The notes under the pieces: model-generated | The model's input: only the letters and a program-made list of their open reading frames with translations | Told to the model about the DNA's origin: nothing | The model's database searches: none | Program-made: the position numbers and the translations under genes | Shown here: one piece after another, positions 1 to 7,022 of the stretch | Numbering within the stretch: position 1 is the stretch's first letter | Layout of the letters: every line of letters starts with the position of its first letter | Assembly (NCBI RefSeq): GCF_011601265.1 | Contig: NZ_JAAOLX010000010.1 | Coordinates: 1 to 64,000, forward strand | DNA: 64,000 nucleotides | Reading direction: 5' to 3' | DNA from: Iodobacter violaceini | GTDB lineage: Bacteria; Pseudomonadota; Gammaproteobacteria; Burkholderiales; Chitinibacteraceae

Positions 1-126
1 CAACCATTTACATTCATATTTAAATACTTTGGAATCCCCGTCCCTTTTCGTGGGCCAGAATACATATTTCCATCCTTATCTGAAAATATATCGCTTCTTG
101 AGTTTAACTTTAAATCATTCTTCATA
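1..126 (-). pseudogene. Distal piece of an Rhs toxin tip cut off by an IS element
   Basis: Read on the minus strand, this stretch is open to the window edge and begins MKNDLKLNSRSDIF, followed by DKDGN, a GPRKGTG motif and an Asn-rich end. Removing the insertion element and one copy of its ATAT target joins it in frame to the Rhs fragment that ends ...GYKDAHDM at 1325. The rejoined tip resembles the polymorphic toxin domains with an HDxKxDL...DIF.DKDGN pattern (type 33-like). That family name is a tentative recall, not a search result. The 3' end and any immunity gene lie outside the window to the left. Confidence 0.6.
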
Positions 127-197
127 TGGTAATCCCCCCACCAAATAATCGTTGTTAGAAGTAGAATTTTCTCCTAATGAATTTGAGGAAGTTTTAC

Positions 198-464
198 ATG
201 AAATCATCCCGCTTTACTGACAGCCAAATCATCGCCATTCTTAAGCAAGCCGAAGGCGGTAGCCCGGTAGCTGAACTGTGCCGTGAGCACGGCTTTAGCT
301 CAGCGACGTTTTACAAATGGCGTGCCAAATTTGGTGGCATGGACGCCTCCATGATGGCGCGCCTTAAAGAGCTCGAAGACGAAAATCGCCGCCTCAAAAA
401 GATGTATGCCGAAGAACGCCTGAAGGCTGAAATCGTCCGGGAAGCGCTCGAAAAAAAGTGGTAA
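198..464 (+). CDS. IS3-family transposase OrfA (helix-turn-helix subunit)
   Basis: Encodes about 88 residues starting [19 protein letters not shown], a classic IS3 OrfA N-terminus carrying the helix-turn-helix that binds the element ends. It is followed by a Leu-rich coiled coil ([20 protein letters not shown]) used for dimerisation. An in-frame start exists upstream at 177, but the ATG at 198 matches the family N-terminus. The gene ends in an A7 run (451-457) followed by GTGG. The orfB frame is -1 relative to orfA, so this run is a plausible slippery site making the OrfAB fusion transposase. OrfA alone normally acts as a regulator of transposition. Confidence 0.9.
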   Translation: MKSSRFTDSQIIAILKQAEGGSPVAELCREHGFSSATFYKWRAKFGGMDASMMARLKELEDENRRLKKMYAEERLKAEIVREALEKKW

Positions 465-1285
465 AGCCATCTCGGCGGCGCGAGATGGCACGGCGAGTAG
501 TCAAAGAACAACGCGCAACCATTGCTTTGGCCTGCTTGGCGTTCGGCATCAGCCCAACCTGTTATCGCTATGTGAGTCAGCAATCGAGTGTCAATCGAGA
601 GATTGCTGATCAGCTCATCACCTTGACGCAGAATCAGCGTAACTGGGGATTTGGGCTGTGTTTTTTGTATTTGCGGAATGTGAAAGGTCAGCACTGGAAT
701 CACAAACGGGTGTATCGAATTTACCGCCAGTTGGCGCTCAATCTGCGAATCAAACCGCATAAACGCTTGATTCGCGCCAAGCCTGAGCCGCTCGCCGTGC
801 CAGCGCAAATCAATGAGTGCTGGTCAATGGATTTTATGCACGATCAGTTGGCCGATGGTCGCAGCTATCGTTTGTTAAATGTGATTGATGACTTTAATCG
901 CGAAGATTTAGCAATGGAAATAGACCTGTCCTTGCCGGCGGAACGCGTGGTACGGACGTTAGAGCAAATCATTGAATGGCGAGGCAAACCGAAAGCCATT
1001 CGTAGTGACAATGGCCCTGAATATATTAGCGTCACCTTGCTGAATTGGGCCGCCCAGCAAGGTATTCGGCTGGAGCACATTCAGCCAGGCAATCCACAAC
1101 AGAATGCCTACGTTGAACGCTACAACCGAACCGTGCGTTACGATTGGCTAAATCAATATTTATTTGATTCAATTGCCGAAGTGCAAGAGTTTGGCACGAG
1201 TTGGCTGTGGACTTACAATAACGAAAGACCGAATATGGCTTTGGGTGGCATTACGCCAAAACAAAAATTAGCACTTGCGGCATAG
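458..1285 (+). CDS. IS3-family transposase OrfB (DDE integrase domain)
   Basis: This 275-codon frame overlaps the end of orfA by seven bases and starts at a GTG. It is probably made mainly by -1 frameshifting on the A7 run at 451-457 rather than independently. An N-terminal HTH_21-like segment (residues about 1-90) precedes the rve catalytic core. The DDE triad is visible: the Asp in CWSMDFMHD, the Asp in IRSDNGPEY and the Glu in [10 protein letters not shown]. The C-terminal [13 protein letters not shown] motif is typical of the family. The frame is full length with no internal stops, so the element may still be active. Confidence 0.92.
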   Translation: MVKPSRRREMARRVVKEQRATIALACLAFGISPTCYRYVSQQSSVNREIADQLITLTQNQRNWGFGLCFLYLRNVKGQHWNHKRVYRIYRQLALNLRIKPHKRLIRAKPEPLAVPAQINECWSMDFMHDQLADGRSYRLLNVIDDFNREDLAMEIDLSLPAERVVRTLEQIIEWRGKPKAIRSDNGPEYISVTLLNWAAQQGIRLEHIQPGNPQQNAYVERYNRTVRYDWLNQYLFDSIAEVQEFGTSWLWTYNNERPNMALGGITPKQKLALAA

Positions 1286-1324
1286 CTCTACTTTTAACCC
1301 CGATTAAAAATGGGGGGATTACCA

Positions 1325-1952
1325 TATCATGAGCATCTTTATAGCCATTTTTTTTGCAGGCATTATCAAGTTCACTATCTGACACTCTTACCGCATCTTT
1401 AGCCTGTTGCTCACTCGGATTTTGGCCATCATCTGTACAGTTCTGTAAATCAAAACCTGGCATTTTTAATATGGTTTTACATTTGTAGGCAAGGCCTAAC
1501 GGATCTATATATCCAATAGGATTCCCCCCAACATACCCATAAGTATTAATCCCGCCCGCCAAACCAATCGGGTCAGATTCAATATACCTGCCTGTCGCCG
1601 GATCGTAATCCCGGAAGTAGTTGTAGTGCTTGCCGGTTTCTTTATCAAAATACTGGCCGGGGAAGCGCAGGTTGTAGCTGAACTTTTTACCTGTCTTACT
1701 TGGGTCTTCGTCAGCCAGGCTGTTGCCGAAGGGCTCGCCATCCCAGCGCCAGAGGATTTGTTTGCTGGCTGGGTCAGTAATCTGGCGGGGCGTGCCGAGG
1801 TGATCGGCCCAAATATAGCTGATGTTAGCACTTGCGCCCGTTGTGCTGACCACGGCTACCGGCGTATCGCCCAGCCAAATGATTTCCTGCACCGGCTTGT
1901 CATCTGCCTGATATTCACCCAGTAAATGACCCTGAGTATCATTGATACACAA
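1325..1952 (-). CDS. Orphan Rhs core fragment with IS-interrupted toxin tip (Rhs-1)
   Basis: A truncated Rhs protein lacking the long YD-repeat barrel. It enters at DTQGHLLGEY, then carries the Rhs core (LGTPRQITDP, RFPGQYFDKETG, NYFRDYDPATGRY, DPIGLAGG) and the YGYVGGNP boundary, after which a unique tip begins. The tip includes an EQQAKDAV helix, DNACKKNG and GYKDAHDM, and is then cut by the IS3 element. The open frame starts at a TTG just after a TGA, with no convincing ribosome site, and its upstream junction is shared with the fragment at 5997-6830. It is probably a silent donor cassette, now broken; the continuation is at 1-126. Confidence 0.75.
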
Positions 1953-2058
1953 AGCAGGACTAACTCAGCGTATAACTTGGATCAGAAAAAGTTTAATTCC
2001 TTTATTTAACATTCTCAGAGCCAAAGAAATTAGATTTAACTTTACTCTGACCCCAGTT
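1941..2058. repeat. Junction repeat, copy 1 (about 118 bp)
   Basis: This segment, from the GTATCATTGATAC palindrome through a run ending TTTACTCTG, is repeated with a few mismatches at 6829-6948. In both places it abuts the Rhs core at the same point, right after GAGTATCA, where the longer Rhs fragments instead continue with core sequence. Inside it an inverted pair, CTCAGAGCC...ACTCTGA, is visible. The conserved fusion point means the two cassettes share one rearrangement history. Confidence 0.7.
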
Positions 2059-2070
2059 ATTCAGGTGTAT

Positions 2071-2193
2071 GGCGGGTTAGCCCTAAGCCTAACCCGCCAC
2101 TATTTTTGCAGTCTGAGAAGTGATTAATGCAGACAGTCTATTTAATGAATATCAGCGCGGGTTGATAAAACTAACCAGAGCCCTGCTGGGCTC
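2071..2193. repeat. Two-hairpin BIME-like element, copy 1
   Basis: The first hairpin is GGCGGGTTAG...CTAACCCGCC (2071-2098). A spacer containing CTATTTAATGA follows, then a GGTTGATAAAACTAACC hairpin and a GAGCCC-tgct-GGGCTC stem (2178-2193). A recognisably related element sits at 5641-5722 in the same relation to a neighbouring immunity-like gene. Both lie directly past the 3' end of that gene. Confidence 0.6.
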
Positions 2194-2198
2194 CCCCC

Positions 2199-2489
2199 TT
2201 ATAACTCCCCTAGTTCAACAAGTCTGAAGGTAAATTGGGTACCAGCCTCATCTAACGAATGTTTAAAATTAAAGTTTTTATGAAAATGATATCCACAAGG
2301 GAAATTTCCAAGAGCCAATTCAGCACAGATACGAGCCATATGCAGAAAACCATCAGCATTAGCACTGAGACAAAAATTTCCAGCTTCATCGACTTTCATA
2401 AAAATTGTGGCTCCATCAGGGGTATCAGTATTGAACGGAATATATCCATCCAATTGATCATCAACACGGTGGGAGAATTCTTTTCTCAT
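2199..2489 (-). CDS. Immunity-like protein of Rhs-2 (Imm32-like, tentative)
   Basis: A 96-residue acidic soluble protein (MRKEFSHRVDDQLDGYIPFN...). The ATG at 2489 is chosen because a GGAG lies seven bases upstream; a longer version would need a TTG. It starts 23 bases after the stop of the Rhs-2 tip on the same strand, the usual toxin-then-immunity order. The middle reads FLHMARICAELALG followed by a CGYHFHKN strand. This helix-plus-HxH pattern resembles the Imm32 family, an assignment made from memory. The likely role is to bind and neutralise the cognate tip inside the cell. Confidence 0.6.
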   Translation of the reverse strand: MRKEFSHRVDDQLDGYIPFNTDTPDGATIFMKVDEAGNFCLSANADGFLHMARICAELALGNFPCGYHFHKNFNFKHSLDEAGTQFTFRLVELGEL

Positions 2490-2512
2490 GAGTAGCTCCA
2501 AATATTTTCAAT

Positions 2513-3517
2513 TCAATTTTTGTAAGTAAAAAGTCGTTCCACACCCCTCGTGTTTCGAGCGTGGAAGTGTGGACAATTATGATGGGCGGGTCCTGGCTGA
2601 TCAGGATGAGCAAACGGATGCTCCGTCACTGATGCCCCATCAGGAGTGCCATAACCATAAGGTGGGGCATTATTTTTTCGCATAAAATCCCCAAAAGGCC
2701 GCCCTCCCTTACTCATGCCCGCCGGAAAATTAAAGTTACTCCATGGAATGGGATTAGCATCATCACCGGAAGAAGAAATTCCTGCCCAGCTATATGCCGC
2801 AGCCATTGCTTCAGCTCGCGACATAGTTGCATCGCACTTATCGTCATCATTCTTTTTGCAAAGATCAGCAATATTTTTAGCAAAATCTTTAAGTACTTTC
2901 TGCCCCGGTGGAGACATAAGGATCAACGAACCAACCCCAGCAGCACATCCCCATGGCCCTCCCAAACACCAAGTTAATGTAGCAGCTTCACCTGTCGGGT
3001 CCGTAGAACTCAGTGGATTCCCCCCAACATACCCATAAGTATTAATCCCTCCCGCCAAACCAATCGGGTCAGATTGAATATACCGGCCGGTAGCCGGATC
3101 GTAATCCCGGAAGTAGTTGTAATGCTTGCCGGTTTCTTTATCAAAATACTGGCCGGGGAAGCGCAGGTTGTAGCTGAGTTTTTTACCTGTTTTACTTGGG
3201 TCTTCGTCCGCCAGGCTATTGCCAAATGGCTCGCCATCCCAGCGCCAGAGGATTTGTTTGCTGGCTGGATCAGTAATCTGGCGAGGCGTGCCCAGGTGAT
3301 CGGCCCAAATATAGCTGATGTTAGTGCTTGCGCCCGTTGTGCTAAGCACTGCCACCGGCGTATCGCCCAGCCAAATTGTTTCCTGCACCGGCTTGCCATC
3401 GGCTTGATACTCACCCAGCAAATGCCCCTGAGTATCATAAGCAAACAAGGTAGTGCCGGTTGCTGAGGTTTTTTGTACCCTTTGCCCAAGCGCGTTATAG
3501 CTATAGCTGACCGCCAC
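2513..3517 (-). CDS. Orphan Rhs core with nuclease-like tip (Rhs-2)
   Basis: An Rhs fragment whose frame is open from 2513 to 3766; the first usable GTG is at 3517, inside the core (KGTVAVSYSYNALGQ). It has two YD-type repeats, the full Rhs core to YGYVGGNPLSSTDPTG, and a unique tip of about 160 residues. The tip opens with a hydrophobic stretch (CAAGVGSLILMSP) and ends in a His-rich motif (TEHPFAHPD then AHHNCPHFHARN). Such clusters suggest a metal-dependent nuclease, though no family can be named with confidence. There is no true start signal and no N-terminal barrel, so expression would need recombination into a full-length rhs gene. Confidence 0.75.
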   Translation of the reverse strand: MAVSYSYNALGQRVQKTSATGTTLFAYDTQGHLLGEYQADGKPVQETIWLGDTPVAVLSTTGASTNISYIWADHLGTPRQITDPASKQILWRWDGEPFGNSLADEDPSKTGKKLSYNLRFPGQYFDKETGKHYNYFRDYDPATGRYIQSDPIGLAGGINTYGYVGGNPLSSTDPTGEAATLTWCLGGPWGCAAGVGSLILMSPPGQKVLKDFAKNIADLCKKNDDDKCDATMSRAEAMAAAYSWAGISSSGDDANPIPWSNFNFPAGMSKGGRPFGDFMRKNNAPPYGYGTPDGASVTEHPFAHPDQPGPAHHNCPHFHARNTRGVERLFTYKN

Positions 3518-3750
3518 CGTGCCTTTGCTGGATTTAACTAAGCGGCCAGCGTTGTTATAAGTCAGCAGCCAGCCATTATCGTTAGCGCGATTCCCTGCCG
3601 CATCGTAAGTGTAAGTGGCTTTGTTCGCCCCGCTGGATGAAAGCAGGCGGTTGCTATTGTCAGCGTGCTTATAATTTGTAGTCCCCGCCCCAACGGTTTG
3701 GTCGGTACGGTTGCCGCTTAAATCGTAATAATAGTTAAAAGCTCTGCAGC

Positions 3751-3820
3751 TTGGGCTGGTGACCGATCAGCCCAACAATTCCATGATGCAAATGTTGGGC
3801 TGATAAAGCTTTAGCCCAAC
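3751..3820. repeat. Pair of REP-like hairpins at the 5' edge of Rhs-2
   Basis: Two stems lie back to back: TTGGGCTG...CAGCCCAA (3751-3775) and GTTGGGCT-gataaagcttt-AGCCCAAC (3794-3820). The second has the same loop, GATAAAGCTTT, as the hairpin after cysK at 30051-30077. The Rhs-2 homology stops just left of them (about 3738), so they mark the cassette edge. Confidence 0.65.
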
Positions 3821-3822
3821 CT

Positions 3823-3954
3823 ACCGAGCTGCGACAAGAGAACGCGGGCGTGAAACGCTTAGAACAACTGCAAAGATCAAATGCGCGAATCAAACTGTCT
3901 GCTGATTTGAAGGAATGGCTGCTGAGCGAGAATGAGACAAATACCAACACGTGA
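3823..3954 (+). pseudogene. C-terminal remnant of an unknown protein
   Basis: On the plus strand a frame of about 43 codons reads TELRQENAGVKRLEQL then ARIKLSADLKEWLLSE and stops at 3952-3954. It has no start of its own; upstream it runs through the REP hairpin to a TGA. The charged heptad-like pattern looks like a real protein C-terminus. I do not recognise the parent protein; a mobile-element protein is possible. Confidence 0.3.
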
Positions 3955-3976
3955 TTTATTCAGTACAAAAGACAAA

Positions 3977-4026
3977 GCCAGCTCAATGGCGGCACACGGT
4001 TTTTAGTGTGCCGCCATTGAGCTGGC
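3977..4026. repeat. Perfect 21-bp stem hairpin
   Basis: GCCAGCTCAATGGCGGCACAC (3977-3997) is exactly complementary to 4006-4026, with an eight-base loop. It lies downstream of the small membrane gene at 4080-4196 and could end transcription from Rhs-3, but it lacks a following T-run on either strand. It is longer and cleaner than an ordinary terminator and may be a mobile-element or cassette-boundary structure. Confidence 0.75.
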
Positions 4027-4079
4027 CGACAAGCGAAGCGCGGCAGCTTATTACTTATTACAGATACCCGTGATGAGGT

Positions 4080-4196
4080 TTAATCACGAAATACGAGCAC
4101 AAGAATAACAAGAAAGAAAGTCACTCCAACGCATACAAAGACCCATGGTTTAATTTTTTCTTTTGTGCCATCACGCTTGTAACCACCAATAAACAT
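4080..4196 (-). CDS. 38-residue single-pass membrane protein, candidate Rhs-3 immunity
   Basis: A short gene starting 12 bases after the Rhs-3 stop, with a GGGGGG stretch upstream as ribosome site. The product begins MFIGGYKRDGTKEKIKPW. A single strongly hydrophobic helix follows (VFVCVGVTFFLVILVLVF), then RD and stop. The charged N-terminus and one transmembrane segment predict an inner-membrane protein. Its place after a toxin tip that itself looks membrane-active fits an immunity protein blocking pore formation in the membrane. This role is inferred from position and topology only. Confidence 0.6.
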   Translation of the reverse strand: MFIGGYKRDGTKEKIKPWVFVCVGVTFFLVILVLVFRD

Positions 4197-4208
4197 AAAC
4201 CCCCCGGT

Positions 4209-5405
4209 TTATTTGTCACAACCACATTTTAATGCGGCAGGATCCCAGCTTATTCCTGTTTCGCCTTGATCTTTGGTATATCCACCACCGGGACCTCCAG
4301 CTAATTGCGCTGCAGAGCCATAAGCATATCCTACCCCGACACCAACAACTGTTGCAGTGCCACTACCAGGAGAATAAACCAGTCCACCGCCGACTCCTGT
4401 ATATGCAGCATTTCCTCCACCAGCATAACCAGAAAGAAAACCATTTGTTTGACCTGGTTTTACCGTCCAAGTATTCAGCCAGCCAGCCGAAACGCTGGCA
4501 TTCAGGTTTAACGGATTTGAATACCCTCTATTAAATCCTCCCCCAGCAAAAGAGTGTCCGTCCCTAGAGAAAGTACCCCAAACACTGAAAACATAAAGAT
4601 CAAGTTGGAAGTTTACAAAGTCTGGAGCTCTTGGAACCTTACAACCATCCCCTTTATTTGGAACTCCAGACATTGGACCACTAGGACGCACGCCAGCCAA
4701 TCCATTAGGATCAATAGCGTTCAGCGGATTCCCGCCCACATACCCATAAGTATTAATCCCGCCAGCCAACCCAATCGGGTCTGATTGAATATACCTGCCG
4801 GTAGCCGGATCGTAATCCCGGAAGTAGTTGTAGTGCTTGCCGGTTTCTTTATCAAAATACTGGCCGGGGAAGCGCAGGTTGTAGCTGAACTTTTTACCTG
4901 TCTTACTTGGGTCTTCGTCAGCCAAGCTATTGCCAAATGGCTCGCCATCCCAGCGCCAGAGGATTTGTTTGCTGGCTGGATCAGTAATCTGGCGGGGTGT
5001 GCCGAGGTGATCGGCCCAGATATAGCTGATGTTAGCGCTTGCGCCCGTTGTGCTTAGCACAGCTACCGGCGTATCACCCAGCCAAATGGTTTCCTGCACC
5101 GGCTTGCCATCGGCTTGATATTCACCCAGTAAATGGCCTTGCTGATCGTAAACAAACAGGCTAGAGCCGGTTGCTGAGGTTTTTCCTACTCTTTGCCCGA
5201 GCGCGTTATAGCTATAGCTGACCGCCACTGTGCCTTTGCTGGATTTAACTAAGCGGCCAGCGTTGTTATAAGTCAGCAGCCAGCCATTATCGTTAGCGCG
5301 ATTACCTGCCGCATCGTAAGTATAAGTGGCTTTATTGGCCCCGCTGGATGAGAGCAGGCGGTTGCTATTGTCAGCGTGCTTATAATTTGTAGTCCCCGCC
5401 CCCAC
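4209..5405 (-). CDS. Orphan Rhs core with Gly-rich membrane-active-looking tip (Rhs-3)
   Basis: The frame is open from 4209 to 5564, with GTG at 5405 as the first possible start, so it is again an N-terminally truncated Rhs. It is the longest fragment: several YD repeats (YDLLDRLNLAV, YTYDAAGNRAN, NALGQRVGK) precede the conserved core and YGYVGGNPLNAIDPNG. The tip of about 170 residues has beta-rich, Gly/Ala-rich segments (SAGWLNTWTV, SGYAGGGNAAYTGVGGG, VVGVGVGYAYGSAAQLAGG) and ends in KCGCDK. This composition suggests insertion into or passage through a membrane rather than a soluble enzyme. The tiny membrane gene at 4080-4196 follows it. Confidence 0.75.
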   Translation of the reverse strand: MGAGTTNYKHADNSNRLLSSSGANKATYTYDAAGNRANDNGWLLTYNNAGRLVKSSKGTVAVSYSYNALGQRVGKTSATGSSLFVYDQQGHLLGEYQADGKPVQETIWLGDTPVAVLSTTGASANISYIWADHLGTPRQITDPASKQILWRWDGEPFGNSLADEDPSKTGKKFSYNLRFPGQYFDKETGKHYNYFRDYDPATGRYIQSDPIGLAGGINTYGYVGGNPLNAIDPNGLAGVRPSGPMSGVPNKGDGCKVPRAPDFVNFQLDLYVFSVWGTFSRDGHSFAGGGFNRGYSNPLNLNASVSAGWLNTWTVKPGQTNGFLSGYAGGGNAAYTGVGGGLVYSPGSGTATVVGVGVGYAYGSAAQLAGGPGGGYTKDQGETGISWDPAALKCGCDK

Positions 5406-5591
5406 GGTTTGGTCGGTACGGTTGCCGTTAAAGTCATAAAAATAATTAAACGAGCTGTTATTACTGACAGCCAGATTTAGCCGGTCGAGCAGATCGTAGC
5501 TATATTCCTGGCTGCGCTGCGGGGCGTTAATGTCTTCGATGTGGCGTAAATTGCTGATGCCGTACTATTTACTCAACATTTATTGGGTATT

Positions 5592-5628
5592 TGGGCTTTG
5601 TAAGCTTTGGCATAAGCTACAAAGCCCA
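5592..5628. repeat. REP-like hairpin beside Rhs-3
   Basis: TGGGCTTTGTAAGCTT (5592-5607) pairs with AAGCTACAAAGCCCA (5614-5628), with one unpaired base. It sits 25 bases beyond the stop that closes the truncated Rhs-3 frame, the same kind of place as the hairpins beside Rhs-2. Confidence 0.6.
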
Positions 5629-5640
5629 CCGTGGAGTATT

Positions 5641-5722
5641 GCGGGTTAGCTCTAGGCGTAACCCGCCACCATTTTGACAACCTATTTAATGATCGTCAGC
5701 ACAGATTGATAAAACCAATCTG
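5641..5722. repeat. Two-hairpin BIME-like element, copy 2
   Basis: GCGGGTTA...TAACCCGC (5641-5666) is followed by a spacer with CTATTTAATGA and an AGATTGATAAAACCAATCT hairpin. Layout and spacer match the element at 2071-2193. It sits just past the end of the immunity-like gene at 5740-5988. Confidence 0.6.
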
Positions 5723-5739
5723 CCCAGAAGGTAATAACA

Positions 5740-5988
5740 TTATTTTCGAGGTAATAGGTCTATATCTGCTCTGGAATAATAAAGAAATCCGTACTCTTCC
5801 GTCTTCACCATAACTCCTCCAGAAAAAATATCGCCATTTGCCAACTTCTCCATGGTTAGCCAGGACTCATACCCTGAAAGGCACAATTGAGACTCATAAT
5901 CACAAATAACAACCCCCTCCACTCCATCAGCAACAACTTGGTCACCAAGTTTAATTGTACTTCCTGTCCCAAAATATTTCATAAACAT
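5740..5988 (-). CDS. Immunity-like protein of Rhs-4
   Basis: Encodes an 82-residue acidic protein (MFMKYFGTGSTIKLGDQVVADG...). The start at 5988 is preferred; a GTG at 5997 would overlap the Rhs-4 stop by one base and extend it by three residues. The sequence begins with a KLGDQVVADGVEGVV strand-turn-strand typical of a small beta-barrel and ends YYSRADIDLLPRK. I recall similar small proteins next to Rhs tips but cannot name the family. Its tight coupling to the toxin stop supports an immunity role. Confidence 0.6.
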   Translation of the reverse strand: MFMKYFGTGSTIKLGDQVVADGVEGVVICDYESQLCLSGYESWLTMEKLANGDIFSGGVMVKTEEYGFLYYSRADIDLLPRK

Positions 5989-5996
5989 GGTTCTCA

Positions 5997-6782
5997 CTAT
6001 TTAATAAATTGTTCAATTGGAATTGAACCAGGAAGTAGTTGATCAGGCTTAAGTACATAATTTTTCTTTGCCCAAAAACAATTGCAATTTGATGGAATTT
6101 GATTAGCTTCAAATATATTATGATGTGAGCCATAAACACCATGCTGCATCTCATTTTCTGGAATAACATCTAATGGCCGATATGCAATTGTTCCAACGGG
6201 AACAATTTTGCCTGTAACTGTTTTGCAAGGAGGACATTTATTATCAGTCTTTTCACAAGCATTATAAATTGCTGTACCAACAATGATTGCGACTCCAACT
6301 ACATCCCCTACAGGCAAAGGCCCGTCCGCGGCAGCCGCAGTACCTGCTGCAGGTAATGCTACATTCCATGGAATAGCAGCAAGACCTCGTGAGTCGGTAT
6401 AACTAACTGGATTCCCCCCCACATACCCATAAGTATTAATCCCACCCGCCAAACCAATCGGGTCAGATTGAATATACCGGCCGGTAGCCGGATCGTAATC
6501 CCGGAAGTAGTTGTAGTGTTTGCCGGTTTCTTTATCAAAATACTGGCCGGGGAAGCGCAGGTTGTAGCTGAACTTTTTACCCGTTTTACTTGGGTCTTCG
6601 TCAGCCAGGCTATTGCCAAATGGCTCGCCATCCCAGCGCCAGAGGATTTGTTTGCTGGCTGGATCAGTAATCTGGCGGGGCGTGCCCAGGTGATCGGCCC
6701 AGATATAGCTGATGTTAGTGCTGGCACCCGCAATGCTAAGCACAGATACCGGCGTATCGCCCAGCCAAATTGTTTCCTGCAC
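5997..6782 (-). CDS. Orphan Rhs core with Cys/His-containing tip (Rhs-4)
   Basis: A truncated Rhs beginning at the DTQGHLLGEY point of the core; homology reaches about 6829, and the first GTG is at 6782. After YGYVGGNP the tip is unique: an Ala-rich hydrophobic stretch (AIPWNVALPAAGTAAAA then VGVAIIVGTAIYNAC), then DNKCPPCKTVTGKIVPVGTIAYRP, then HGVYGSHHNIFEANQ and NCFW. Conserved-looking Cys and His residues suggest a small enzymatic toxin; the family is known to me only as a recurring Rhs tip. The immunity-like gene follows with a one- to eight-base offset. Confidence 0.75.
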   Translation of the reverse strand: MQETIWLGDTPVSVLSIAGASTNISYIWADHLGTPRQITDPASKQILWRWDGEPFGNSLADEDPSKTGKKFSYNLRFPGQYFDKETGKHYNYFRDYDPATGRYIQSDPIGLAGGINTYGYVGGNPVSYTDSRGLAAIPWNVALPAAGTAAAADGPLPVGDVVGVAIIVGTAIYNACEKTDNKCPPCKTVTGKIVPVGTIAYRPLDVIPENEMQHGVYGSHHNIFEANQIPSNCNCFWAKKNYVLKPDQLLPGSIPIEQFIK

Positions 6783-6828
6783 AGGCTTGCCATCTGCCTG
6801 ATATTCACCCAGTAAATGGCCTTGAGTA

Positions 6829-6948
6829 TCAGTGATACACAGAGCAGGAATAACTCAGCGTATAACTTGGATCAGAACAAGTTTAATTCCTATGTTTAAC
6901 ATTCTCAGAGCCAAAGAAATTAGATTTAACTTTACTCTGTTTCCAGTT
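6829..6948. repeat. Junction repeat, copy 2
   Basis: Second copy of the segment at 1941-2058, starting with GTATCAGTGATAC and ending TTTACTCTG. Differences from copy 1 are few (for example TATGTTTAAC versus TTTATTTAAC). It joins the Rhs core at the identical point. Beyond it, the sequence changes to the unrelated 3' end of the lipoprotein gene. Confidence 0.7.
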
Positions 6949-6962
6949 ACTAAACTGAAATG

Positions 6963-6994
6963 CAAACAAGCACACCATTTTGGTGTGCTTGTTT
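6963..6994 (-). terminator. Hairpin after the lipoprotein gene
   Basis: AAACAAGCACACC (6964-6976) pairs with GGTGTGCTTGTTT (6982-6994) around a five-base loop. It lies 28 bases past the stop at 7023 on the minus strand. Both arms end in A/T-rich sequence, so it could act in either direction. Confidence 0.6.
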
Positions 6995-7022
6995 CTAAAT
7001 ATCGATTTAATTAATTCAATCT

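Larger units (their letters stand above)
128..1323 (+). mobile_element. IS3-family insertion sequence (IS407-like group), intact
   Basis: A 13-base perfect inverted repeat, GGTAATCCCCCCA, lies at 128-140 and its complement at 1311-1323. With ATAT on both sides (124-127 and 1324-1327) it reads as a 4-bp target duplication. Because ATAT is palindromic, ends TGG...CCA with a 2-bp TA duplication are equally possible. The element is about 1.2 kb and holds two overlapping frames, orfA and orfB, as in IS3 elements. The orfA sequence resembles the IS407 group, whose members make 4-bp duplications. It inserted into an Rhs toxin tip and looks recent, since ends, target duplication and both frames are intact. 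Confidence 0.9.
3767..4079. other. Spacer between Rhs-2 and the Rhs-3 immunity gene
   Basis: About 310 bases without an intact gene. It holds one REP-like hairpin, the remnant frame at 3823-3954 and the perfect hairpin at 3977-4026. Nothing else could be supported. Confidence 0.6.

Noticed and set aside
1626-1925. Plus-strand frames opposite the Rhs core, repeated at 3074, 4785 and 6468
   Set aside because: They are mirror frames of the conserved core and recur only because the core is repeated.
5651-5740. attC-like recombination site between Rhs cassettes
   Set aside because: The hairpins lack the conserved core-site pairs of integron attC sites and no integrase gene is present.
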